Assembly: GCA_015680685.1 (NCBI GenBank)
Contig: MNCI01029388.1
Span: 16,511 to 80,510, forward strand
Source of the DNA: Gnetum montanum
Lineage: Eukaryota > Streptophyta > Gnetopsida > Gnetales > Gnetaceae
Length of the DNA: 64,000 bases
Direction of reading: 5' to 3'
This document shows positions 23,707 through 36,224 of this stretch, one piece after another; position 1 is the first letter of the stretch, and the number at the start of each line of letters is the position of its first letter. Below the pieces are notes generated by a model, which saw only the letters and a list, made by a program, of their open reading frames with translations, did no database searches and was not told the DNA's origin. Position numbers and translations under genes: made by a program.

Positions 23707-23859
23707 GTTGTATTTCTACAAAGGTCCTACAAAATCAACTAAAAAAATGTCAAGCCACACCTATCTTAATGAAGTTAATATGAAAAAATATAGAGAAATC
23801 AATGAAATAAAAATTTTTCCTAAGTATGTGCCTGTAAAGAAAGTAAGTGCATTTGTGTT

Positions 23860-23945
23860 AGTTTTGGGCCTTAATAGGCCATGAATGCTAGTTAAGGTCT
23901 TAGTAGACCATGAATGTGCTAGATGTCTCATTTTGGATAAGGCTT
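23860..23945. repeat. Hairpin array II of element A (between pol start and antisense gene)
   Basis: A short array with two clear hairpins: GGCC-TTAATA-GGCC at 23867-23880 and GGTCT-TAGT-AGACC at 23896-23909, each with the GCTAGTT lead found in the other arrays. Element B has a larger array at the matching position (36225-36440). Confidence 0.7.
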
Positions 23946-24286
23946 GGCACATCGAAGAAGTGACATTGGCCTGGGTGTTCACTAGGTAGCAAGAAAAATT
24001 GAAAATGTTTCTAATTTTTATGACTATGAGAAAAAATGAAAATTTTTCTAGGTCTGGGTGACTACACTATCACCCAACTGTGCTCTCCACTATGCAAATA
24101 GTGTTGAGAATAGTCCTAGGGTTGGTAAATCATTAAGTGGTTCCAGGAGGATATAATAGCACATTTTACCATGGGTAAGTTTGACATTTTCAAAGTTACA
24201 AAATGCAAAGTTCATAGTGTAGACTTGTGATTGAAGCACGTTGCCAATAAAGAAGTGTAGTTGCTACTAGGATGGTGCACCGAAGT

Positions 24287-24419
24287 GGATGCAGAAGAAT
24301 AGGCACTAAGCCACCTACCATGGACATGCATGGAGGAGAGGAGAATGCACCCAATAATGTAGTTGCACAATAGTGCCTATTCTTCCGCATCCATGTTTGC
24401 ACCCAATAATGTAGTTGCA
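24287..24419. repeat. 22-bp inverted repeat interlaced with a 22-bp direct repeat
   Basis: GGATGCAGAAGAATAGGCAC at 24287 onward and its reverse complement at 24371-24392 match at 21 of 22 positions (arms 24287-24308 and 24371-24392). The exact 22-base text starting TGCACCCAATAATGTAGTTG occurs at 24346-24367 and again at 24398-24419. The arrangement suggests a local fold-back duplication or a small insertion. Confidence 0.75.
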
Positions 24420-25480
24420 TGGCCACAGGGGTTGTGAAAGGAGGCTTTGAGCCAAGGACATGTTTTTGCTATATTTGTTTTTGTGAAATCCTGAGCCATG
24501 GTGGCAAGGTAGGGTAGAGATGTGGCATATGGAAGCATCGTGTGGGAATGGAGCATGCAGGGCAATGCAATAAGTGAGGGGTGTGTGAGGCGCAGTAGGC
24601 ATAGTAGGCATGGTGGCCACAGTGCATGGTGTCATGATAGGGTGTGACAAAAGTGATGATGGGAAATGCATAGCACTGCAGTACGACATGGTGCTTGAAG
24701 AGGGTAGTAAATAGTGCACAACACTACGGTAGGGCACAATGTGTGGAGAGAGCATTGGGATAGCAGGTAAGACCTTACTCCTTGTAGGCCACAACCAAGA
24801 CTATGCTTCCTATCTTGGAGGTGAAATTGATGCCAAATATTTGATAAAATAGTGTCTTCCCAATAGTTAGGTTTTTCTCAAGACTATGCTCTATGGAGAG
24901 CATAGTTAGGGAGTTAGAATTTTTTTGCAACTTGGGACTACACTCTCCAATTTTCAAGAGTGTATCCTAGAGTTAGAAACATTTTGTTACTTTTGAAACT
25001 ATGCTTCCCAGAGATAGAAGAATTTTGGAAAATTTTGTAAATCAAAGCTAAACTTGCAAAATGCAATAATGCCAACAATGCAAACCTATAGCCTATGGAC
25101 TGTAATGATGCCAAACTACCAAAACATGCAAACTACAATGATGCTAATGATGTGAACCGATGTAAAAACTATAAAGACTATAAACCATAATGATGCTAAA
25201 CATGTGAATGGATGTAAAAATTGCAAATACTGCAAACTATAATGATGCTTAATGCATGAACAAATGTAAACCAAGATGTTAATCCTATGAAAAACATATT
25301 GTCCCTAGTGAGTACCAGGCATGTCAAATGTATTTGTTGACATCCTATACTTGTGGGGTCCTAGGGGACATTAGAATATTTTTGCTAATTTTTGTTATGT
25401 TATGCTAATTTTTCTAATCTTAACTTAATATGTTTTGTCAAAATTTGCATCCAATGTACGTATACTAACACTTCATTTTT
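24420..25480. other. Region upstream of the antisense gene of element A
   Basis: I see no real coding region; the long minus-strand frame at 24315-24794 has no homology and low-complexity composition. CTATGCTC...GAGCATAG and CTACACTC...GAGTGT pairs at 24880-24965 repeat the palindromes of the A LTR. Further on, AT-rich repeats of AATGATGC(C/T)AA (25060-25260) occur. By comparison with B, a promoter and first exon of the antisense gene would be expected here, but I find neither a TATAAATA box nor the first exon. Confidence 0.4.
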
Positions 25481-28400
25481 TGCTTTGTGGTTGAAGAGTG
25501 CTATTGAAGCCCATCCTGGATGTAGTTGAGCTCATGGGCATTCTTTGCTACATGAGAAAGCTTGTTCCTAACATGCCTATACCAAATATGCATGTGGTTT
25601 TAGCCAAGGGCATGTGAGTTCCTAGAGTTTCTACTATAGCACTTTAGTGTGATGATGTGGTCACACTTAGTAGTGGAGGCTACCAACATCATCACAGAGA
25701 CATTGCTACCTAGGACTAACCAAGATATTTTGAGGTTCATGTTCAATGATCCCACTACTAATGATGATGGAGTAGGTGGTTCCAGTAGAGGCCCTAGGTA
25801 TGCTTGGTCCTTATCCAAGATTCTGCAGATGCTAGGGTTCTGTTGCTACAATAAGGGCAACACCCTCTTTGTTGCTCTATGAGTAAACACTTTGTTTTAA
25901 AACCCATCCAAAATGGTCTACTATGTGGGAGGGTAAGTTCTCTTATATCTTTTGTAGTGTATTTTACTATTGGCTCATACTAAGTTTGCTAACTACTCAT
26001 GCTTGTTGCTAGATTTAGAGTTAATGAGTGGGGCCTACATGATGAGACACACGCTCTAGCCCTAACCTAGACTACCTTAGAGGTATTCTCCTCTAGCACA
26101 AATATTTAGGAAGCCATTCTTGAGTAGGTGGGATCTAATCTAGGGGCCTACCGTACATAGTACCCAAGGGTGTATGAGCAGTGCAAGACCCAAAATTAGC
26201 TAGATGAAGAGTAGGCTACTTGTAAGCTTAACATGGAGGAGATGCTTGTAGCACCACCTCCATCCTACACCCCATTTGTACTATTTAAGCATTTACTATT
26301 TGGGTTCTTGTGCTTGCTCACATGCTCTTTGATTTACCTTTGTGTGATGTTAATGTTTGTTTTTCCACTATTATAGTGTCAATTGCTTTAGGTGAGGTGA
26401 CAATGGTTGCCACAGATATCACAAAAGCCACCCTCATGATGAAATATGGCAAGGTAGAGGGTGCGTAGCATTGGTTGTGCCACCAAGCCTTAGATGAACT
26501 AACCACTAAGCTCACATGTGTTGGGTTGATGGACTTGTTCTTATCCCTTAGCCCAAGAATCTTGGTGGCCAAAATGATCATGATCATCGACTCCTTCAGT
26601 AGTGACATTAGGCATTTCATCACCTAGGTATGTAGTGTGAGGATAATGCTACACCTTAGTGAGGCCTTCGTTGTTGACCTCTTTGGACTTTCTATTGATG
26701 GCCTGTTGGTCATTGATAAGGCCAATAGGGAGGTGGATCACAAAGGAAAGATTGAGGACTAGTTGGATGCCACCCTATCTCACAAGGACATACCCATTAA
26801 GTACATGCTTGTGCCTAAGGTTTGAGAGCTCTACCCTCTCTTTTGTGCCCATGCCTTTCCAAAGTTGCTCTCCTAAGGGAAACTCCTTGGGGTGTAGTAA
26901 GAATGGGTGATGAAAGAGGTGTTATATGAGGGCACAAGGTTCAACTGGGCCTCCTACATCACCATTGGCTTACATGTAGAGATCACTAGGCTATGCTTCA
27001 ACCTCCAAGTGAGGTCTCATGTACACTTCATGTTCTTCGTAGGATATCTACGAAGGTTCGCAGAGCTCCTAGTGGTTTTTGATGATGGGAGATGGGTCAT
27101 GTAGGATCGTGAGTAGTTTTCAAAGCCTTAAATTAAGCATATGTTCATGACCACTCACATGGAAGACACCCCAGAGGGGATCGATGAGTCGTATTTAGTA
27201 ATGAATAAAGGTCTCTTGTGGCAGTCACACTATTTACATGATAGCATGGACGAGGGTCCCCTAGTTGCCATTGGGGATGTGAGTAAGACAAACCACTATA
27301 TTGTGGAGATGGTGGGATTGTCCAAGGTGAAGATCAAGAAAATCTACTCCAAGCATTACAGCTTATGCATAGAGGTCACAGGTTAATATATGTACTTTAT
27401 TAGATGCATCCATTTTTTGTAGTTTTCATGTTTATACTTTTATGTTTTTTACTATGTTATATTAATGTGCTAATGTATATTACCATGTGCTAACATTTTA
27501 TTCTTGTAAATTATCAAAATTAGGAGAGAGGGCTATAAGAGAAATAGTAGAAATAGTAGCAAAGCAAGCCCCTCCTGAAGTTCAGGGGGAAGCACATGGG
27601 AAGGAGCTATGGGAGGCCATAGAGACCCTCCAATAGTTGGAGAAGGAAGGGCTACTCCACCCCAACAGGGATGATTTTGATAGCCTATTTAATGGTATGT
27701 AGTTGGGTGATCCCCCTGCTCTCACACCTGAGGTAAGTCCCTTAGATTGCTATTTGTTGTTGCTATTTTGCTCTAGCATCTTTGGCTGTTTAATTCTTAC
27801 TAAGTTTATTGTTATTTTGTAGTCTCAGATGCAATTGCAAGAGGTCTAATGTCTACCTACCACATGAAGCTATGAGTAGACATTCCCAACAACTTTTCCT
27901 TCATTGAAGACATTGTGGAGGACATGGTTGATCACCTACAATAGGTAGATCCCAAGCTTGATATGTGTGTGATTTTTCTTTCCTTTTATGCCATACCAAT
28001 TAAAAGCTTAGTTTGTGGCTAAAGTTCATTTACTTGTTGTATGCTGAAAAGTTCCAAGCTTTGCTAGGATTTGAGTAGGGTGGCCAAAGTGAATGTTGTT
28101 CCTAAGTTCCCTCTTGAAGTGAAGCAAGTGCCTCATCATATATACAAGGGAGTCAGCAAATGCATGCTTTTGTGCACAAAAGCATTGTGGGTCTACAACT
28201 ACTCGAATGAGCACCTGTGGAAGCATGTTCATGAGCTCCAAGATAGGGTGACAAGCCAAGACACAAAGATTGGGGACCTTCAGTCTTGATATGGCGTTCT
28301 GGTAGCTTGGTCATAGGGAGACAGAACCTAGTGGACCATAAAGATAGACTATGCTAGGTACTAGTTGGCCATCTAGGATAAAAATGAGACCACCCAAGAG

Positions 28401-28764
28401 ATCATCCAGCAATAGCTATAGATGGATTTGCTTTCCTAAAAGAACTAGGACTAGAAAAACTATAGTACAAAGGTGTATAGGTGGGAGATAGATCCAAAAG
28501 AACCACAAGAACCACTACAAGCACAAGCGTGATGTGTACCTTAATTAGTACAAGGAGGAGTCTGTTGAACGTCATTACTTTGAGATGTTCCTTGAGGCAG
28601 TTGGTGGGAGATGGACCTACAACTTGTTCACTCATCATACTATGATGGGTGGCTCCCCAAAGAGGCAGATTTTCACACCCTCAAGAGAGCCTTCATCTAC
28701 TAAATTTATTAGAGATCCACTTGCATGGACCCTTGTGGACAAAGGCAAGACCCTTGTACAGATT
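25481..28764 (+). pseudogene. Antisense accessory gene of element A, main part
   Basis: A multi-exon gene on the strand opposite to gag-pol. It pairs exon by exon with 36723-41400 in B. Conserved pieces: LLKPILDVVELMG (about 25501); SHLVVEATNIITETLLPR (25650-25715); an exon after an AG acceptor near 26010 (RVNEWGLHD); FVVDLFGLSIDGL (about 26670); EGTRFNWASYITIGL (about 26928-26975) with FAELLVVFDDGRWV near 27060; an acidic short exon ending at GTAAGT (intron 27733-27822); FSFIEDIVEDMVDHL (about 27890); VPHHIYKGVSKCMLL (about 28130). It is interrupted by element B at 28764 and ends at 55456-55748. I do not recognise the function. The GTRFNWA-x-I-x-x-GL segment loosely recalls a motif seen in accessory ORFs of other plant LTR elements. 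Many stops, mostly CAG to TAG, make it a pseudogene here. Confidence 0.7.
28760..28764. repeat. Left target-site duplication of element B (AGATT)
   Basis: AGATT abuts the left LTR end of B; GGATT abuts the right end at 55451-55455. One transition separates them. The antisense gene of A continues on the far side, which confirms the insertion point. Confidence 0.8.
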
Positions 28765-30890
28765 TGTAGCAATCAAAAATGTTAGTGGTTGGAACACTGA
28801 GAGGTCATCAGATGTACAACCTAACCTTAGATCCATGTGAGGGTCGATCTAGAGAAAAATGAAAATAGGGTGCCCTGAATGATCTGGTTGATCAGATAAG
28901 GACTTAACTAGTGTACAATAACCTTTTATAAATTTTTGGTTTTAAGGATGTTAGGTGTAACTTAAACGATGAACAACAAATGGAAACTGATAGAAAATGA
29001 TGCAAAATATGATAACAACAAAACAAAATGAAACAGGCTTAGGTGAGAAAGTGCACCACCCCAAGATCAGGGGATTTGATCTCTATTTGGCTGAAGCAGG
29101 TGTACAACTGATGTGCAGTATGGATAGGCATAGCTTGTAATGAAGCGGTATGGTCACAACTCCTCGAACTACAATCAATAGCTTGCCAATAGGAACCTTC
29201 TACTTGCCAATCTCTCTGCCAAAGCTAATCACTAGAAAGCCAAAATGCCAAAATGCTAATGACACTCCCCAAAAGCCAACCCCTTGAATGTTGTTCACTG
29301 GTGTATTTATAGAGTCAAATGTGGGAGAGAAACGTGGTTTGGATGCCACATTTCTTGGGTCCCACAAAGTGTAGATGTGACTATGCCATTCTGCTATGTG
29401 ATGCTAGATGTGAGACCTGCTATGTTGTGACCATACCACTGAAATTTCATGTGCCAACATCTAGTGAACTACCATGTTTGTTACAAGGAAAGATTCCAAA
29501 AATGAATGCAAAGTGGAGCCTGTGCTCCAGGACTACGTCTTTCCTACCCTTGCGAGTGGGGTTAAGCATAGGGACAACTTTGGGGATAGTAAGGGGGGTG
29601 CCAAAAAAGAAAAAGCAAACTTGTTGATTTTGTCCATTGAAGAGATGCTAGGATGAAAGTGACTATAGCCAACAAGTACTGGAAACATCTTGATGCTTCC
29701 ATGCGAGTGTTACACTATTTACGCTACCTAGCGTATTGGCGCAGCGTAAACACTCAAGTGCTATGCTACGTAGCGTAGCAGCTAGTCTTGAAAGAAATCT
29801 TGCCTAAAAGCTGAAAACACCTATTTGAGGCCTAGCTAGGCAAGCAACTGCAATGCACTATTTCATGCTAAAAAGTCCTGAGACCTATTGAGTTCACCCT
29901 TAGGATGCTTTGGTGCTTTGTGTTCTTGCTACGCTGTGTGCAGCATAGCATAACATAGCACCGAGTGTTACATGAATTCCTGTGTGATTTGCCATGCTTT
30001 ATCAAGAAACTTTGCTTAGGGTCTGAGGGTGAAGTGGGACAGGTAGTTTTGGAGCCTAGAATGTGGCCAAGTGTAATCCCTTTTATGAGGAACCACTTGG
30101 TAGGGGACCTTTATGCATTCTGACCTTGCTACATTGTGCTATGCTGAATAGCATAGCATAGCACCCATGTTGGCTTGAATTCTAGCTTGCTTTGTAATCA
30201 TTTTGTCACAAAATATTAGTCATGTCCTAGTATGTCAGTAGAGAAAACCTGTTTGACAGTTGAAGCATGGGTAAATACACTTACTCAATCAGAGCCATCT
30301 AAGTAGGAGCATTGCCAAAGTGCATCCCTGCTATGTTGTGCTATGCTATGTAGCATAGCATAGCATAGCACTCAAGTTGAGATGATTTCTGACAAAGTTC
30401 ACCACATTGTACTACGTCGTGTTGCTTATTCATCAAGGATGAAGTGGGGTAGATGTCCTGGGGACTGAGTCATTATCAACTACATCTTTGGTTCCTGTCA
30501 ATCTCCTTAAGGCCTTCTACGCTATGCAGTGTAGCATAGCATAATAGGTCTCACAGTTAGAAAACTTGCCAAACTTTTTTACTCATATTGAACACTTTTG
30601 GTAGCTTCTAGCATGGTCCCTAGGTAGACTGTTAGCTGGGTCAAGTGTCAAGCTAGGTAGGCTAGGGCATGTAGCAAGCCTATTAGACCAAGCAATAGAA
30701 AATTTTCCAGACTATATGGTCTACCCCCAATGCCAAGTTGATGCAAATTGGCCTTGTGGCTGGGTGCCATGTTGACTGTGCTATAGAGGGCATTGTCTAC
30801 ACGGTCTAGTGTGATACTAGACTTGCAAGAACCCTTGCCCACATTTTGGGACTATTGAATCATGAGAGTCCCATAATTTATGGTGTTTCA
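28765..30890 (-). repeat. 3' LTR of element B, palindrome-rich
   Basis: Direct repeat of 53313-55450. On the minus strand it starts TGAAACACCATAAATT and ends at TTTTTGATTGCTACA. It contains at least five palindromic clusters: 29721-29779 (including ACGCTA-CC-TAGCGT), 29929-29962, 30131-30165, 30329-30370 (20-bp arms, 18 of 20 paired, around a 2-base centre) and 30517-30545. Each has a counterpart at the same relative place in the other LTR. Confidence 0.9.
29304..29311 (-). promoter_or_regulatory. TATA box in the 3' LTR of element B
   Basis: TATAAATA on the minus strand within CTCTATAAATACACC, repeated at 53851-53858 in the 5' LTR and at an equivalent place in the A LTRs. Confidence 0.65.
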
Positions 30891-30903
30891 ATGGCCCCTC
30901 TTT
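30891..30903 (-). other. Polypurine tract of element B
   Basis: AAAGAGGGGCCAT on the minus strand directly abuts the TGAAACACC start of the 3' LTR. Confidence 0.75.
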
Positions 30904-32285
30904 GTTGATGTTTGGAGGATTTTCCCAATAGACGTCGACAAAGAATATGAAGCACCATGAAGAACTAGATACCAACATCACTCTTTAGTGTCCGCTCGAA
31001 TAACGCTTTGCTATAGTTGAGAGTACTTGGAAGGCGATGTCGGATAGGGGGAAAGGGATGAATTTAAGAAAATAGGTTTAGGGAAGTGAAAAGTATAATG
31101 CTTTGGAAAACTGTTGCCATAGCATGATCCTTCGTTGGCGTGCTTATGAGGGAGTCAGCACACATGGATGTCTTTCTTTGTTGGCCTTTGAACTCTCACC
31201 AGAGTGCTTAGAGATGGTCAATTTATGGTTGAAGTGATTGTAAAGGAGCACACAATGTCATTTTTTTTTGCATTGATAATATTTTTCTTTTTTATGCTTT
31301 TTTTTGCTACACACCCTTGTCCACTTGCAGACAACCTTGCTGTTATTGTAGGACAGGTGTTTCCTCCCCAAGATGAGTTATGTTACATCCATGTGGGGCT
31401 TTGACCTACCTACAAATGCTTCCCGTGGGGTAAGCTGTGTTACGCCCATCATGGACTTGGCGGTTGGGCATGTGGAAGGGCTTTATGTGCATTGGAAAAG
31501 CTTGTAAAGGGGATGTGAAAAACTGCAAGTATAGGGAACGGGGGTTAAGTTGGTTGAGAGGGATGGTAGGGTATGCATTCTTAAGTAGCTAAGCTAATTA
31601 GAGCAATCACTTTGAAACAATGTAGTGTCTTGCTCTTGTGGCGAAACACATCTCTAAATGACGCTATCTTAGCTTGTATCCTACAAACACAATAGAGAGA
31701 GAGAAAAAAGCAACCATTGGGTGAAGTGAGGGAAAAGTCCTTCTTGCTCTGGACGCTGGTAGAGTGTGAAGTGCTATATCTGACATGTGTGATGTCCAAA
31801 GTAGGAAGGCCAGTAGGGGTTCTAACAATGACTGGTTGGAAAGGTTGGCACTAAAAAGGCTAGGAGCGACAGTGATGCGAGTGCTTAGGATTCCTTGCCC
31901 AAGGAAAACATCATGCAGTCCAACTACAAGGTGAGAAGCCTAACAGCTAAACATCTTTTGGGCTTGGATGATGGTGAGGGCTGGAGGGTGAAAACCTTGT
32001 GGCTGGGCCACAATAGTGTTAGGACTCTAGCAATAAGTGTTGATGGTAAGAGCTACTACTAGGATGATTGGCTATGGTAGCAGTAGCTCCAGAAGGGCAG
32101 CAAGATGTCAAATGACATCTCTAAAAGATTAGCAAGATTGTAGGGGTGGTGATGTTGCATATGTTCTGGAGAGTTTTTCCTTAGCAACATGAATTACATT
32201 CTGGAACTGCAATGTTCCACCCCATGTTGTCTAAGAAGTTGAATTTGTGCATGCTCGCTTGTTCATAGGGTCGTGGATGTAAGCT
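30904..32285. other. Spacer between integrase and 3' LTR of element B
   Basis: Aligns by eye with 18203-19830 of element A and has no readable gag-pol gene. It keeps fragments such as ACCAACATCACT and GTGCTTATGAGGGAGT. Degenerate repeats at 31860-32200 are the counterpart of the 72-bp array in A but are less regular. Confidence 0.5.
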
Positions 32286-32289
32286 ACAA

Positions 32290-32590
32290 GGCGTTGCACT
32301 GAAAACCTAGTTTGAGGTCTTGGTAGACCATTAGATGTGCTGGTTTAAGGTCCTAGTAGACTGCTATGCTAGTTTAAGGTCTTAGCAAACCATTGTGCTA
32401 GTTTATCATCATAGCAGACAGTGGATGGCTAGTTTAAGATCATAGCAGACCATGCTATGGGTGCCAGTTTTATGTCATGGACCAAAGATAGGTTGTGCTA
32501 GTTTAATGTCATAGTGGACATTCTATGCCAGTTTATAGTCACAGCAGACTATCTATGCCATTTTTATGTCATAGCAGATGTTCTGCTTAT
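32290..32590. repeat. Hairpin array I of element B (after integrase)
   Basis: About nine units of 30-38 bases with the lead GCTAGTTTAAGGTC or CCAGTTTATAGTC. A perfect hairpin is ATAGTC-ACAGCA-GACTAT at 32535-32552; others are GGTCTTGGTAGACC and GGTCCTAGTAGACT. Same position and unit type as array I of A. Confidence 0.8.
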
Positions 32591-32599
32591 CTTGCTTCA

Positions 32600-33760
32600 T
32601 ATCTGATGTGATCCTTTACATCAAACGTAGTACCACTTGAGGTACAAGTGATTAACAGGATTTTCAAACTCATTGCCATTCATATAAGCCAGTTTGAAGG
32701 CCCCATTCTCATAACCTTTCGTGACTATGAAAGGACCTTCCCAGTTTGTTGAGAATTTGCTTACAAGTTCACGAACAGCCTTGAGGACTAGGTTCCTCTT
32801 TTTGATTGGTCATTGATGTAGGATGCAGTGGTGCTTTTGCCATTTCTTGTCTTGGTACCATTTGATACGACTAAGTGTTTGGGCATGCTCCTCCTGTCAG
32901 AGTCAAGATCAATGATCCTTGACTCGTTGTTTTGAGTCTCATCCACAATGTTCGAGAGGATCATCTGAAGTGATGGAACCTATAATTCAAGAGGTAACAT
33001 GGCTTCAGATCCATAAACAAGACTGTATGGAGTCTTACCTATAGTAGTTCTACATATTGTACGATAAGCCCATAATACGTAGAGGATTTGCTCATGCCAT
33101 CACCTCATGTTGCTACTAAGCATATTTTTGAGCAAGTTGATGATGGCCTTGTTGGTTTCCTCTACCTACCCATTTTCCTGTGGGTAGTATGGTGATGAAA
33201 AAGAGTATCTAATGCCAAGGTTTTCACAAAAGGTTTTGGTTTTTGTGATACTAAACTGTGGCCCATTGTCCATCATAATAGTCATGGGAAGACCAAACCT
33301 TGTTACTATGTTATCCAAGATAAAGTGGCAAACCTTTTGAGATGTCTTCTTTCTCAGGGGAATAGCCTCTACCCACTTTGTGAAGTATTCCATTGTAGTG
33401 ATAATGAAATTATGTCCTATAGAATACTTAGGTGTGATTGGTCCTATGATATCTAGTCCCCAACGTTGGAATGGCCACATGATCTATGTAGGATGTAATT
33501 TAGTGGGCGACACATGTATGAGATTCACATGGCATTGACATACATCGCACATCCTAACTTTGGCAAAGCAATCTCATTCTATGCATGGCTAGTAGTACCC
33601 TAGGCATCTAATTTTTGCTACGATAGCCTTGTGAGCTATGTGCCCTCCACATAGTCCCTCATGGACTTCATTAACAATCTTTTGTGCTTCTTCCCCACTA
33701 ACACATGCTAGCAATATCCCATCAAAGGAGCGTTTGCATAAAGTATTATCTCCTATTAGG
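32600..33760 (-). pseudogene. Integrase of element B
   Basis: Minus-strand reading. A His-His-Cys-Cys finger is visible (EVHEGLCGGH near 33680, CDVCQCH near 33545). The core, open from 33480 to 33166, holds WGLDIIGPI (Asp), FTKWVEAIPL, TIMMDNGPQFS (Asp) and YYPQENGQVEE (Glu), so the DDE triad is intact in sequence. The C-terminal part with GSEAMLPLELQVP reaches about 32610. Stops and the break between the finger and the core make it inactive as it stands. It is better preserved than the integrase of A, in line with B being younger. Confidence 0.88.
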
Positions 33761-33774
33761 ACATATTGCTGGGC

Positions 33775-34640
33775 TTATTTTTGTATTGCATCCTTTTGAG
33801 TGGACGTCAAGCTATGTGGGGGTTTGCCATATTGAAGGTAAGCTTTAATGTTGGCATACCACTCTTGGGTATCTATTGCACTCATAGATGCAATGTGTGC
33901 CACTTGAGTAATAAGATCTATGCATTCTATTATCAAAGCGAGCAAGGTTGCAAATAGGTGCAATGGCATTTTTAATGCTAATGTGGCTAGCGCATCAGCT
34001 ATTGTGTTCTTGTTATGAGGCACGTGTTGAATGTCTAAGGTTGTAAAATTTTTTAGTAAATTCTTGGCTAAGCTACAATAAGGTTGTAAGTGTGAAGCTT
34101 TGCAAGCATAGACTTTAGTGATCTGGCTAATGACTAGCTGCGAGTCGCCTTGGATTGCCAAATGTTGGATTTTTAGCTCTTGAGCTACTAGAAGGCCCCT
34201 ATGGAGTCCTTCATACTTAGCCACATTTTTGGTGCAAAGGAATGCAAAATGGTACATGAAGGGTCAAATTTCCTAAGAGGGAAATGTAAGAATAGCAACG
34301 GTGATACCATCTCATGTGGTTGAAGCATCATCAAAATGTAAACTGGCTTCGAAGTTAGCTAGTACAGGATTTACACTATTGATATGTTCATCTAGGAATT
34401 TGGGTTCTATTATTGCCTGATCGTCAATGGGTGACGTTGTAAGCTGTGTGGCTATTACTTGACCTTTTGTTGATGATTGTGCCACATAATGTAAATCGAA
34501 TTCTACCATTATAGCTTTCCATTGGGCTATCCTACTGCTCTCGTATAAGTTAGTTGTCATAGCTCGAAGTATATTGCTTTTGCATATGATGTTAACTTTG
34601 CTATGAAACAGGTAATGTCTCCATTTTTTGAGCACAAATA
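33775..34640 (-). pseudogene. RNase H and connection domain of element B
   Basis: From 34635 the connection domain reads LKKWRHYLFHSKVN with EFDLHYVAQ. RNase H follows: HFDDAST near 34325 (expected first Asp), KYEGLHRGLL (Glu), IQGDSQLVISQI (Asp) and VPHNKNTIADALATLA (about 33965; His-Asn-Asp end). The open part is 34257-33775 (160 residues). This Ty3-type RNase H removes element RNA during reverse transcription. The TTxDG region near 34315 contains a stop. Confidence 0.85.
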
Positions 34641-36090
34641 CTAGTGCAAGACAATATTTTCTACCTCGTTGTACTTTTCCTCATAAGCTATTAATGCATG
34701 GCTTAAGCAATAGACTGGGATTTTAGACCTGTCATCTCGTTTTTGACATAGTAACGCTGCAATGGATGTGTCCAAGGTTGCAAGGTAGATGTAGAAAGGC
34801 CTATCCCTTTATGATGGGTAAATAGTTGGAAGATGCAAAAGCTCTTCCTTTAGGTTATCAAAGGCTTGTTGACATTGATCTGTCCACTTGAAGTTGATCC
34901 CCTTCTTAAGCAGATGTTGCATGGGGTGTAGCTTCTCTGTCAACCTCATGATAAAACTTTTGATAAACCATACTTTGCCTTGCAACCCATGCAACTATTT
35001 AAGGTTTGTAGGTAGTGCTAAGTTGACCATGGCCCTCACTTTATTGGGGCCACTCGTATTCGTATTTCCAACACTACAAAACCTAGCATGCATCCAGTTC
35101 TAACTCTGAAAACACATTTCCTTGGGTTGAGGTGCAGGTCATGCCTATGACAACATTGGAGGACTATATTGAGATCGTTGGGATGATCAATAGCTTCCTT
35201 AGAATTGACTGCTATGTTATCAATGTAATCGTTTAGTCTCTCCAAGAGCTAGTCACTAAAAATGTATGTCATCACTTGTTGATAGGTTGCTCCTGCATTT
35301 TTTAGTCCGAAGGACATCATTGTGTAGCAAAAGGTTCCCCAAGGGGTCATGAAAGTGGTTGCCAATTGATGCTCTGGATTTATATGGATCTAGTTATAGC
35401 TCGACAACCCATCCATGAAGGCCAGTAAGGCATGACCAACTGTAGTGTCGATAAGTTGATCAATACTTGGCAATGGGAAATCATCCTTAAGGGTTGCTTT
35501 ATTTAGGTCTCAAAAGTCTATACAAATTCATATACCTCCCATTTTCTTAGAAACTACAACGATGTTCGACACCCATTCCAAGTAATCAAATGCCCGAATG
35601 AAACCAGCTTGATAAAGCTTGATGATTTCATAGCGTATGGCTAGTGCAATCTTCAGTTTGACTTTACGAGCCTTTTGCTTGATTGCCTTGACATGTGGAT
35701 CTAGGATAATGTTGTGCTATATGAGCTGCGGGTCTAAGCCCGACATGTCATCATATGACCATGCAAATACTTTAACATTGTCATTGAGAAATTTTGAGAT
35801 GTTTTGATGTACTTGTAGATGTAATAGGAAGATAACTTTCAAGGTTTTTGCTTCACCTCTAGAGGTAGTTACAAGGATTTCAATAAGAAGATCCTTAGTC
35901 ACATCCTCGGCCTCTAAGTCTAAGGCATGGGCCAGATGTTTGGGCTAGTCTAGGGATGTTTCCAGGGATGCTACAGTGTCATGAGTAGATGGTCTAAAGT
36001 CTACCGATTCTAGATTCAAGCATCTTGTAAATCTACCGTAGGGACTCATCAAGGTCAAGGGTGGACAAAGATCACCATGCATAGCCATTT
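34641..36090 (-). pseudogene. Pol N-terminus and reverse transcriptase of element B
   Basis: Begins at 36090 with MAMHGDL, matching MAMHEH in A. An N-terminal part of about 120 residues (LDLEAEDVTKDLLIEI; later VFAWSYDDMSGLDPQLI) leads to RT: VVVSKKMGGI (about 35560), NKATLKDDFPLPSIDQLID, FMDGLSSYN, MSFGLKNAGATYQQ, then the catalytic YVDD position read as YIDN (35216-35227), LNPRKCVF, and FKWTDQCQQAFDNLK (about 34880). Two catalytic aspartates have become Asp-Asn. The own-ATG start far from protease argues for separate expression, perhaps by splicing across the antisense gene. Confidence 0.85.
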
Positions 36091-36224
36091 TTCGATTAGA
36101 TCTGTCACAATGAGAAAATAGACCAAGTCAAGTGATACCTATTTGTAACAACACCATGTAATGAATATTTGTAAAGAAATAATGCAACATGAGATAGTTA
36201 TCAGTTACTATGAAAAATTTCTAA

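Noticed and set aside
24315-24794. 159-codon open frame on the minus strand
   Set aside because: Composition is low-complexity (Met/His/Pro/Ser-rich), it matches nothing in the paired element B and overlaps the inverted/direct repeat; a chance frame.
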